A stretch of DNA of 33,344 nt from Gemmatimonadota bacterium (GTDB lineage Bacteria > Gemmatimonadota > Gemmatimonadetes > JACCXV01 > JAHWKZ01): the NCBI GenBank assembly GCA_025937815.1, contig JAICQP010000001.1, positions 67,891 through 101,234 on the forward strand, written 5' to 3'. The notes under the pieces are model-generated. The model was not told where the DNA came from. It made no database searches and was given only the letters and a program-made list of their open reading frames with translations. This document shows positions 26,778 through 33,344 of the stretch, in pieces. The stretch's first letter is position 1, and each line of letters starts with the position of its first letter. The translations under genes were made by a program, and so were the position numbers.

Positions 26778-27731
26778 ATGACCCGGCTGGCATACTCGTT
26801 CCCCCGACGGCTTCTCCTGCCGATAGTACCCGCTTTATCGTGTCTTCTCCTCGCAGCGTGCGAGAAGGAGTATCCCACCGGTGCTTCGAGGGGGTCGATT
26901 GATCCTGCAGCCAAGCCCTCCAGCGGGGATCCGATCGTCTCGTCGACGGAGCCGGCCAGCGCTCCTCAGGACACGACGCTCGATGTCGTGGTCGTGGGTT
27001 CGAACTTCGACTCAGGTTCCCGCGTGGATTTCGCAATCGATGAGGTGACGACGGAAAAGGTCCGTACCAACTCCACGACGTTCGTCACTCCCAAGAAGCT
27101 CATTGCCAACATCACGATCGCGCTCGATGCCATTCCAGATCGATACGACGTGATAGTCACGACCACAAAAGGCAAGCGGGGCATCGGGATCGAGCGGTTC
27201 GAGGTCACGCTTCGCCAGGGCAGATCCAACCTCTACACGGTAACGTTCGGCGGGGACTTGGAGGGTTCCGTATCGGGAGTAATCGTCGATTTCAGGGATC
27301 CCTTGAAACAGATCACCACAAGCGGTGTGACCTTCCGTCCCGTTGCCGCAACCGGGGATCGAAGCGTGTGTCCCCGGATCAACGGAACTCCCGTCAGCGC
27401 TGCGGATTGGGCCGGGTTCTCTGATTGGGCGTGGCTCGGTGCCATGGATTTGGCTCGCCGGCGGAGCGGCAGTTTTCACCTGCAGCTTCTCGGGGATCAA
27501 GAGGATCAAGATGGGGGACATATCAACCTCGTCGTGAACCATACGCCGCTCACCGACACAGTCAACCTGACGACAGGCATCGCTTTCACGGAATTCCGCA
27601 ACGCCCGTGCGTTGGTGGGCCTTGCGAGTTGGGCAGAAACCGATGGGAGCGGTAGCCCTGTAACCGACGATCGCGATCGGTGCATCAACTTCACGATTAC
27701 TGCAGCTCCTTCTGGAACGGCCCCTCGGTAA
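26778..27731 (+). CDS. Lipoprotein with IPT/TIG-like domain and a C-terminal domain shared with the next gene
   Basis: 317 aa. The signal sequence ends in a lipobox, LLLAAC, with lipidation at Cys28. Residues about 50-143 (from STEPASAPQDTTLDVVVVGS through RGIGIERFEV) have the immunoglobulin-like IPT/TIG pattern including VVVGSNF. Residues about 150-310 (GDLEGSVSGVIVDFRDPLKQ through DDRDRCINFTIT) are clearly paralogous to the mature part of the next protein, including two cysteines that could pair. Probably anchored in the outer membrane or surface; function unknown. GGAGG precedes ATG 26778. Base composition is visibly less GC-rich than in the flanking genes. Confidence 0.75.
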   Translation: MTRLAYSFPRRLLLPIVPALSCLLLAACEKEYPTGASRGSIDPAAKPSSGDPIVSSTEPASAPQDTTLDVVVVGSNFDSGSRVDFAIDEVTTEKVRTNSTTFVTPKKLIANITIALDAIPDRYDVIVTTTKGKRGIGIERFEVTLRQGRSNLYTVTFGGDLEGSVSGVIVDFRDPLKQITTSGVTFRPVAATGDRSVCPRINGTPVSAADWAGFSDWAWLGAMDLARRRSGSFHLQLLGDQEDQDGGHINLVVNHTPLTDTVNLTTGIAFTEFRNARALVGLASWAETDGSGSPVTDDRDRCINFTITAAPSGTAPR

Positions 27732-27817
27732 AGCGCTGCCGCAATTTCCCGACCGGGATGCGTTGAATAGATCTCGAAGCGATTTCACGCCCCGCACCCG
27801 GAAGGGAGAACTGTAAA

Positions 27818-28429
27818 ATGTGCTCGTACCGAAAGCAGATCCTCCTGGTGGCAACCCTCGGATTCCTCGCAGCCTGTGAGGAAAGTTTCGGCCCTACGGA
27901 CACACCAACATCGCTCGAGCCGGCCGCCAAGCAAGCGCCCGCAGCGGTGTACGACTACGCGTTCACGGGAGACATCGAGGGAACGCTACTGAACGTGTCC
28001 GCGAGTCCCGCGGATCCGTTCAAGCAACTGAACTCCGGCGGACTCGACTTCGAGTTCGTCGCGGCTTCCGGGGACACCACCGCGTGCAACGAGAAGCAAC
28101 CCGACCTGACCCCCTCGGTCGCCGATTGGGGAGGCTATGCCTTGGCTCCGTGGGACGTGCAAGTCGATCTGAGCCGCAGAAAGCGCTCCGCGATTCATCT
28201 CCAGATCACGGGCACCCAGAACGACGGAGCGGGATCGATCAACCTCGCCGTCAACGACGTCCCATTCGCGGACGAGAACAACAACGGAGTGACGGCTGTC
28301 ATCGAGTTCCAGGACGCGAGGGCGCTCGTGTCAGCGTTATCGTACTCCGATACTCTCGACAGCGGGGGACCGGACTACGACCCGGACGATCGCTGCGTGA
28401 ATTTCACGATCACCGCAACAAAGCGTTAG
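27818..28429 (+). CDS. Lipoprotein paralogous to the C-terminal domain of the preceding one
   Basis: 203 aa with a lipobox, FLAAC, lipidated at Cys20. The mature region begins after a short linker with FTGDIEGTLLNVSASPADPF and ends DDRCVNFTITATKR. It parallels the upstream protein (FGGDLEGS..., DDRDRCINFTIT) over about 160 residues, with shared landmarks: the DP-KQ-segment, a Cys after A-GD, ADW, the DL-RR--S--HLQ segment, SINLAVN and FQDARALV. No IPT/TIG domain. GGAAGGGAG precedes ATG 27818. The family is not one I recognise. A hairpin terminator follows. Confidence 0.75.
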   Translation: MCSYRKQILLVATLGFLAACEESFGPTDTPTSLEPAAKQAPAAVYDYAFTGDIEGTLLNVSASPADPFKQLNSGGLDFEFVAASGDTTACNEKQPDLTPSVADWGGYALAPWDVQVDLSRRKRSAIHLQITGTQNDGAGSINLAVNDVPFADENNNGVTAVIEFQDARALVSALSYSDTLDSGGPDYDPDDRCVNFTITATKR

Positions 28430-28472
28430 CCTGCGGGAATTTCCCTCGGACTTAGGAGATCGTTCTGCGACG

Positions 28473-28505
28473 GCGGCTCCGTGAACGATCGGAGCCGCTT
28501 GTCGT
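28473..28505 (+). terminator. Intrinsic terminator candidate after the lipoprotein pair
   Basis: GCGGCTCC and GGAGCCGC form an 8-bp stem around the 10-nt loop GTGAACGATC, followed by TTGTCGT. It lies about 44 nt after the lipoprotein stop codon and fits a Rho-independent terminator, with a weak T-tract. Confidence 0.5.
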
Positions 28506-28832
28506 ATGCTCATGTTCAACCACTTTCAAGCTTCATGACACGGATTCTGAAGTGCTCCAATGCGGTGTCGTGCATCGCCACGTCGTTGTCGGGAGCCGGG
28601 ATCAGTCCGCTTCCATTGGTCTGATCGCAGCTCAGGAGCTGGGTTTCTTCGTCATTGAACGACTCTGCAACCCCGGATTGTCCTGGCCTGGATATTCGGA
28701 GAGGCAGCACGCAGAGATCGCGCAATCCGATGCCGGCTTCTCGTTCCATATCCGTAGTAGAACGCTCAATCCCGGCTGGGTCCTCGCTCCCCGGAGCTTC
28801 ACGTCTTCCGGAAAGAGGGTGTTTCTGATACA
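28506..28832. other. Intergenic stretch with no supported gene
   Basis: From the terminator to the sigma factor gene no ORF has a convincing ribosome site or family signature. A + ORF (28552-28836, 94 aa) and a - ORF (28516-28911, 131 aa) overlap each other and look like chance or decayed sequence. Near the right edge, TTCCGG and TACAAT stand 17 bases apart (28805-28833); this is a possible promoter for the sigma operon and overlaps the first ATG of the ORF-track sigma gene. Confidence 0.5.
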
Positions 28833-29567
28833 ATGACGCGGTCGGGACAAGCAGGAGCGTGGAATGCCGCGCTCGCGGCATGTCCCTCGATTCCCGGGAA
28901 ATCGGTGGCATTGACCGACGAGCTTCCGCTCGAACTCGCCAGTCTCCTAAGCGCGTCCGACAACGCCTCGGAGGAGCGCGCCTGGCAAAGCTTCATTGCG
29001 GTCCACAGCCGATTGATCCTGCACACCCTTCATCGGCTCGGCGGCGATCATGACACCGTGATGGACCGGTACGCGTACGTTATCGAGCAGCTTCGTCGAG
29101 ACCGATACCATCGGCTTCGAACCTACTCGCCGACCGAGCGAAGCAAGTTCACGACATGGCTGGTGGTGGTGGTCCATCGACTCGGACTCGACCACCATCG
29201 GCGGCGCTATGGCTCGTCAAGCGACGCGAAGGGGAACCATGATGCTCGCGTGACCCGCAGGCGTCTTGCGGACCTGCTTGCCGACCGGGTCGACGTCGAG
29301 ACCATGGCGGCGGCGGAGGCTGGAGCCCCCGACTCGGGGATCCGCTCGGAGGACCTGCATCGCTTGTTGAAAAGAGCCCTGGAACACCTCGATCCGCGGG
29401 ATCGGCTGTTGCTCCGTCTTCGCTTCGAGCTCGACCTGCCGGCGCGGAGGGTGGCCGAGCTCATGGGGCTGCCAACTCCCTTTCACGTCTATCGGCGCTG
29501 CAACCGGCTGTGCGAAGGGTTGCGGGTCGACCTCGCGCGAAGGGGCGTGGAGGATCAGGAGCCGTGA
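28833..29567 (+). CDS. Sigma-70 family (ECF-like) RNA polymerase sigma factor
   Basis: At most 244 aa. A region-2-like helical part (about 45-130: RAWQSFIAVHSRLILHTLHR, FTTWLVVVVHRLGLDHHRRR) is followed by a variable linker and a region-4-like part (about 165-235: LKRALEHLDPRDRLLLRLRF, LPARRVAELMGLPTPFHVYR). LLLRLRFELDLPARRVAELM fits the sigma4 pattern of a helix-turn-helix that reads the -35 box. The start is doubtful: ATG 28833 has no ribosome site and overlaps a possible -10, while GTG 28905 or TTG 28911 start just before the conserved part. An anti-sigma gene follows 46 bp later, so activity is probably membrane-controlled. Confidence 0.8.
   Translation: MTRSGQAGAWNAALAACPSIPGKSVALTDELPLELASLLSASDNASEERAWQSFIAVHSRLILHTLHRLGGDHDTVMDRYAYVIEQLRRDRYHRLRTYSPTERSKFTTWLVVVVHRLGLDHHRRRYGSSSDAKGNHDARVTRRRLADLLADRVDVETMAAAEAGAPDSGIRSEDLHRLLKRALEHLDPRDRLLLRLRFELDLPARRVAELMGLPTPFHVYRRCNRLCEGLRVDLARRGVEDQEP
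28864..28914 (+). other. Possible 16-codon leader ORF coupled to the sigma factor
   Basis: AGGAG at 28853-28857 stands 6 nt before an ATG that opens a 16-codon frame (MPRSRHVPRFPGNRWH). Its TGA at 28912-28914 overlaps TTG 28911, an in-frame start for the sigma protein. This is the only good ribosome site near the sigma start. Speculative; no homologue known to me. Confidence 0.25.
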
Positions 29568-29613
29568 GGATCCAGTCGGCAACTTCCCTGTGGGGCCGCG
29601 TTCCATATGAAGG

Positions 29614-30240
29614 ATGGATACGGCTATGCCTCGCTTCGCCATGGTCATTCCGATGACCCGCGTCGAGCATCTCGACCCGGGTTCGATGGCGGCGTATCTC
29701 GAGGGGAGGTGTGATTCGGAGGACCGCTCGCGCATCGAAGCGCATCTCGCCGAGTGCTCGGAATGTTGCGGAGAGCTGGTGGCGCTGGACCAGACGATTC
29801 GCACGCTGCCGAGTCGGAAGCGCGGCAGGACAGTGCTTCCTCTCCTTGCACTCGGGGCCGCCGCGGCGATTGGCGCGTTCATCGTTCTTCGCCCAGGGGA
29901 CAGGCCCGCGGAGCTCCCGGCGGGAGCACCGCCGATCGTCCAGCGATCCCGGCCGGAGTCGATCACTTCGATCGCGATCGTCGAGCCCGCTTCGGGGGCC
30001 AGGGTTGCGGCAGGCGAAGTGGTGTTGCGCTGGACGCCGGTCGAGCCCGAAGCCCGGTACCTGGTCACCGTGACGACCTCAGAGGGCGACAGCGTCTGGG
30101 CGCTTCTTACACCTGACTCCGCGGCGGCGATTCCCGTCGCACTCGACCAGGGCGGGGAGTATCTGTGGTACGTCGATGCGCTGTTGCCTGGCGGGGGAAC
30201 TGCGAGCAGCGGCATTCACCATTTCCAGGTGGTGCCGTGA
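29614..30240 (+). CDS. Membrane anti-sigma factor with zinc-finger motif and extracytoplasmic beta domain
   Basis: Up to 208 aa. Residues about 16-65 carry HLAECSECC (His44, Cys48, Cys51), the HxxxCxxC signature of zinc-finger anti-sigma (ZAS-type) proteins that hold ECF sigma factors. One membrane helix follows (about 73-92, LPLLALGAAAAIGAFIVL). The outer part (about 110-205: SIAIVEPASGARVAAGEVVL, YLVTVTTSEGDSVWALLT, GGEYLWYVDALL) looks like a single fibronectin- or Ig-like beta domain. Start among ATG 29614, 29626 and 29653 is uncertain; AAGGA precedes 29626. The stop overlaps the TPR-CHAT gene (GTGA). Confidence 0.8.
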   Translation: MDTAMPRFAMVIPMTRVEHLDPGSMAAYLEGRCDSEDRSRIEAHLAECSECCGELVALDQTIRTLPSRKRGRTVLPLLALGAAAAIGAFIVLRPGDRPAELPAGAPPIVQRSRPESITSIAIVEPASGARVAAGEVVLRWTPVEPEARYLVTVTTSEGDSVWALLTPDSAAAIPVALDQGGEYLWYVDALLPGGGTASSGIHHFQVVP

Positions 30241-33194
30241 GGCGGTGGACCGTTGTCCTCGGAATCGGTGGAGCGGTGGCTGGAGCCGTCGCGCTTGTCG
30301 TGGTACTGCGGGAGTCGCCGGGACGCGTGGACGGCACCGTTGGGCCCGGCGCGCCGATGTCAGCCCTGGATTCGCTTATCGCGTCGGCGGAACCGCTGTA
30401 CTGGGACGGTGACTTCGAAGGGGCGCAGGCAATCTGGCGCGAGGCGCGCGCTCGCGCGATCGCGAGCGGTGATTCGATAGCCCTCGCCGGTTCGCTGACG
30501 TGGCTCGGCCTCGCCGCGTTCCGTCTGGGAGAGTACGAAGAAGCGCGCAGCCTGGGAGAGGATGCGCTCGCCCTCAAGCTCCGCCTCGATCTGAAGGACC
30601 ACCTTCCCAAATCCTACAACGCGCTCGGGCTCCTCGCCCTCAGCGAGGGGCGGCTCGGCGATGCCGCGGAGCTCTTCCGGCAGACCGCAGAGGCCTCACG
30701 GGCGGTCGACGATTCGGAGACCCTCGCCAAGGCGTCCAACAATCTGGGCCTCGTCTATACCGACCTCGGAGAGTTCGCCCGCGCGCGCCAGGGGTTCGAG
30801 GAAAGTGTGCGCGCGGCGCGAATGCTCGGCGATCCCCTGATCGAAGGCCGCGCCCTCAGCAACCTCGGGATGCTCGAATCGCGGCTCGGAGATCCGCTCG
30901 CCGCTGTCGACTTCTTCGAGCAGGCGCGTTTGCGGTACCGCGAGTCCGAGGACGTCACCGGGGAGCAGCACACGCTGGGCCAGCTCGGGGTGGCTCACGC
31001 GGCGCTGGGGGAGCCGCGCCTAGCGATCGCGGTCCTCGACAGCGCCCTCTTGCAGGCGCGCGAGCACGGTCTCCGACAGGAAGAGGCGAGCGATCTCGAG
31101 CAGATCGGGGAGATCCATGCCGAGGCCGGCGATCATCGACGCGCACTGGCATACTATCGGCAGGCTGGGGAAATCAACGCCGACCTGGGCCTGGTGATCG
31201 AGACCGGTGTCGATCTCCGGCGCGAAGCCGAGTCGTACATGGCGCTCGGCGACCGCGATCAGGCGCGTGCGCTGGCGGAGCGGGCCCTGGCCAGCCACCG
31301 CGCAGCCGGCGCGCCGGTCGATGCCCTGGAAGACCTCCTCGTGCTGGCCGATTTCGAGCGTTCTCCGGTCGCGTCGCTTAGATACCTGGACGAAGCGCGC
31401 GAGCTCGCGCTGCGACTCGACTCCCGCGCCGCGCGGCTCGGTGTCGCGCTCGCGGAGGCACGCCTCGCGGAGAGGCATGACGATCCCGAGGTTGCACTTG
31501 CGGCCCTGGAACGCGCCGAACCCGACTTGGCCGCTGCGAGCTACCTCGTTGTCGCGGAGGTGGAGGGACTTCGCGCCCAGGCGCTGACGCGTGTGAAGCG
31601 CCTCCCTCTGGCGGTGGCCGCGGGTCGCCGGGCGGTGGCTGCGGTCGAAAGAGCGCGCGGTGGCTACGCATCGGGCTACCTCAGAACCACGTTGCTCAGC
31701 GACCGCCGCGAGCTCTATGCACAACTCGTCGACGTCCTCCTCGAGATGGGGGAGGTCGAGGAGGCGTTCCAGGTCGCCGATGCCTCGCGGGGACGGGCTC
31801 TCCTCGAACACATAGCTCACGGGAGTCCGAATGGACGGATTCCTGCCTCCCCGCACGATCAAGGGGAGAGGCTGCTCCGCGAGATCGACGGCCTGGCGAC
31901 ACTTCTGGCCGAAACCGAGGCGATCCCTCCCGAAGAGCGGGATATCGACCACTCGACGACGATCTCGGGGATCGCCAGGCGTCTTGCGGACACCCGAGCC
32001 CGGTACGAGTCCCTGACCATCCACGTACACGAGAGAGACCCTGCCGAAGCACTCCTCGGCGGTCAACCGACAACGTCACTTGAAGTGCAAGCAGCTCTTA
32101 ACTATAGCGAGGCTCTTGTCGAGTATTACATCACGCCCCGAGTCCTGCGGATCTTCGTGTTGACTCCGGATCAGGTCGCGGTGCACAGCCGGCCAGTCCC
32201 CGCCACCGATCTCAGCCGCCAGGTTCGCCTGGCTCGCGAGCTCACCGGTGGGGCAACTGTCGGCAAAGGCCCGGATCCCGACGCCATCCTTAGGCGACTC
32301 CATGCTGAGCTCATCCAGCCGGCCGTTCAGGGTGGGGCGCTCGAAGGGGTCAGCCGGCTGATCATCGTCCCGCACGATGTACTGGCATACCTGCCCTTCG
32401 CGGCGTTACGGAATGGGGAGACAGGGCGGTATGTCGCGGAGCAGTACGTGCTGCTCGATTTGCCCTCCGCGGGCGCCCTGCCGGCTCTGCGGAGCACAAC
32501 CGGTGGTTCCGGGCGTCGGGGCCACACCGTCGCAATGGTTCCTTTTCCGCAGGATTTGCCCGGGTCGCTAATCGAGGGGAAGGCGATCGCACAAACTCAG
32601 GATCGCACCTCCTTGTTCGAGGGAGACCGGGCTACCGAATCGGCACTGCGCCGGGCCTTGTCTTCGGAGACGACGGTACATGTCGCTTCTCATGGGGCGC
32701 TCAACTTCCGAAACCCTCTCTTCTCGCGAATCGAGCTCTTCCGGAAGGTCATCGGGGACCCCGCGGACGATGGCCGGCTCGAAATCCATGAGATCCTGGA
32801 CTTCCAGATCCGAAGCCCGCTCGTGTTCCTGTCGGGCTGCGAAACTGGCGTCGGAGAGGCCTGGTCGAGCGGCTTCGCGCGAGGTGAGGATTACGCTACG
32901 CTGGCCAGTGCCTTCCTCTACGCGGGTGCCGGATCCGTCGTCGCAACCCTCTGGCGGATCGACGATCGGGGGGCGGCCGAGCTGGCGACTCGTTTCTACC
33001 GGCACCTCCGTGAGCACTCCCCGGCCGAGGCCCTCGCCCTGGCCCAGCGGGAGCTGATTCGCTCCGAGATTTACCAGAGGCCGTACTACTGGGCGGGGTA
33101 CCGGATCTCGGGCGACGATGCCGGTTCGCCCTCGCGGTCTGCCCGAGCACGCCTCGACTCACAAAACTATGCCATGTTCTGGAGTCCGCCCTAG
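30237..33194 (+). CDS. Membrane-anchored TPR protein with C-terminal CHAT (caspase-like) protease domain
   Basis: 985 aa from GTG 30237. An N-terminal hydrophobic segment (VVLGIGGAVAGAVALVVVL) is a membrane anchor or uncleaved signal. A long TPR array (about 45-500) has repeats such as SYNALGLLALSEGRLGDAAE, ASNNLGLVYTDLGEFARARQ and ALSNLGMLESRLGDPLAAVD. The CHAT domain covers about 650-970: RLIIVPHDVLAYLPFAALRN, then the catalytic pair His819 in VHVASHGALN and Cys868 in LVFLSGCETGVG, then ASAFLYAGAGSVVATLWRID. Both catalytic residues are present, so it should be an active cysteine peptidase. Encoded last in the sigma/anti-sigma operon by overlap, it is probably part of the response or the signal route. 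Substrate unknown. Confidence 0.9.
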   Translation: MRRWTVVLGIGGAVAGAVALVVVLRESPGRVDGTVGPGAPMSALDSLIASAEPLYWDGDFEGAQAIWREARARAIASGDSIALAGSLTWLGLAAFRLGEYEEARSLGEDALALKLRLDLKDHLPKSYNALGLLALSEGRLGDAAELFRQTAEASRAVDDSETLAKASNNLGLVYTDLGEFARARQGFEESVRAARMLGDPLIEGRALSNLGMLESRLGDPLAAVDFFEQARLRYRESEDVTGEQHTLGQLGVAHAALGEPRLAIAVLDSALLQAREHGLRQEEASDLEQIGEIHAEAGDHRRALAYYRQAGEINADLGLVIETGVDLRREAESYMALGDRDQARALAERALASHRAAGAPVDALEDLLVLADFERSPVASLRYLDEARELALRLDSRAARLGVALAEARLAERHDDPEVALAALERAEPDLAAASYLVVAEVEGLRAQALTRVKRLPLAVAAGRRAVAAVERARGGYASGYLRTTLLSDRRELYAQLVDVLLEMGEVEEAFQVADASRGRALLEHIAHGSPNGRIPASPHDQGERLLREIDGLATLLAETEAIPPEERDIDHSTTISGIARRLADTRARYESLTIHVHERDPAEALLGGQPTTSLEVQAALNYSEALVEYYITPRVLRIFVLTPDQVAVHSRPVPATDLSRQVRLARELTGGATVGKGPDPDAILRRLHAELIQPAVQGGALEGVSRLIIVPHDVLAYLPFAALRNGETGRYVAEQYVLLDLPSAGALPALRSTTGGSGRRGHTVAMVPFPQDLPGSLIEGKAIAQTQDRTSLFEGDRATESALRRALSSETTVHVASHGALNFRNPLFSRIELFRKVIGDPADDGRLEIHEILDFQIRSPLVFLSGCETGVGEAWSSGFARGEDYATLASAFLYAGAGSVVATLWRIDDRGAAELATRFYRHLREHSPAEALALAQRELIRSEIYQRPYYWAGYRISGDDAGSPSRSARARLDSQNYAMFWSPP

Positions 33195-33203
33195 AAATAC
33201 TGG

Positions 33204-33344
33204 TCAGTCCAGCGAGGGCGTGATGATCTCCCGGGCCAGGCGCGCGATCTCGACGGGGCCGAGGACGACTGCCTCGCGCTGGAAGAGGCCCTCCACGGCT
33301 GACCGGTGGACGCGGATCTTGTAGCGACTCACGGCCAATCCGCC
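33204..33344 (-). CDS. 3' end of an unidentified gene (partial)
   Basis: Forty-seven reverse-strand codons are open from the right window edge to a TGA at 33204-33206, reading SRYKIRVHRSAVEGLFQREA, then VVLGPVEIARLAREIITPSL and a final Asp. Codon use is like that of the flanking genes (GC-rich third positions), which supports coding. It is convergent with the CHAT gene, only 9 bp away. Too short to name; the 5' part lies outside the window. Confidence 0.5.
   Translation of the reverse strand, partial: GGLAVSRYKIRVHRSAVEGLFQREAVVLGPVEIARLAREIITPSLD

Noticed and set aside
28516-28911. Reverse ORF of 131 aa in the gap before the sigma gene
   Set aside because: No ribosome site, no recognisable family, and its 5' end overlaps the sigma gene region; could be chance or decayed sequence.

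Overview
The window is about 33 kb of very GC-rich bacterial DNA. Genes are densely packed and often start with GTG, many of them on the four-base overlap GTGA or ATGA. No rRNA, tRNA, CRISPR array or transposase was seen. The gene content (S9A and P1/DmpA peptidases, signal-peptide lipoproteins, a sigma / zinc-finger anti-sigma / TPR-CHAT module, Eut-type microcompartment genes) suggests a chromosome segment of an uncultivated Gram-negative-type lineage. Gemmatimonadota or Eisenbacteria would fit, but that is a guess from content and not a phylogenetic result.

Region 1 (1-14420, + strand) is one long compact run. It opens with riboflavin genes (ribBA, ribH) and nusB, followed by a calcineurin-type phosphoesterase. 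It continues with a surface-glycan block: two class I methyltransferases, two GT4 glycosyltransferases, two GT2 polyprenyl-phosphate sugar synthase-like enzymes, a GT39/ArnT-like and a YfhO-like multi-membrane glycosyltransferase, and a UPF0104 (LPG-synthase TM type) protein. It ends with dapF. Almost every junction overlaps by 4-8 bases, which implies translational coupling. The GT2 enzymes could charge a polyprenyl phosphate that the GT-C type membrane enzymes then use.

Region 2 (14451-18982) holds a small reverse-strand putative lipoprotein, leuS with a promoter and an attenuator-like hairpin in its leader, and a reverse-strand secreted DmpA-type aminopeptidase.

Region 3 (19039-26691) is a bacterial microcompartment (BMC) locus behind a recognisable sigma70-type promoter. 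It contains an EutL-type BMC-T shell protein, an EutK-like BMC domain fused to a winged-helix-like tail, a ParA/McdA-like ATPase, a 111-aa protein with an EutQ-N-like motif and an encapsulation-peptide-like tail, an EutD-type phosphotransacetylase, an EutM-type BMC-H shell protein, and an acylating aldehyde dehydrogenase with an N-terminal encapsulation-like helix. No signature enzyme, alcohol dehydrogenase or pentameric BMC-P vertex protein lies in the window. A frameshifted S9A prolyl oligopeptidase gene splits the locus. Its 3' end runs into a short relic of a second phosphotransacetylase gene. The ParA, the DNA-binding-like shell fusion and the adjacent small protein together make a candidate microcompartment-positioning system, and this is the most interesting part of the window.

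Region 4 (26692-33344) has two tandem paralogous lipoproteins, a terminator and about 400 bp without a supported gene. Then come a sigma factor, a membrane anti-sigma factor and a membrane-anchored TPR-CHAT caspase-like protein in one operon. The 3' end of an unidentified reverse-strand gene closes the window.
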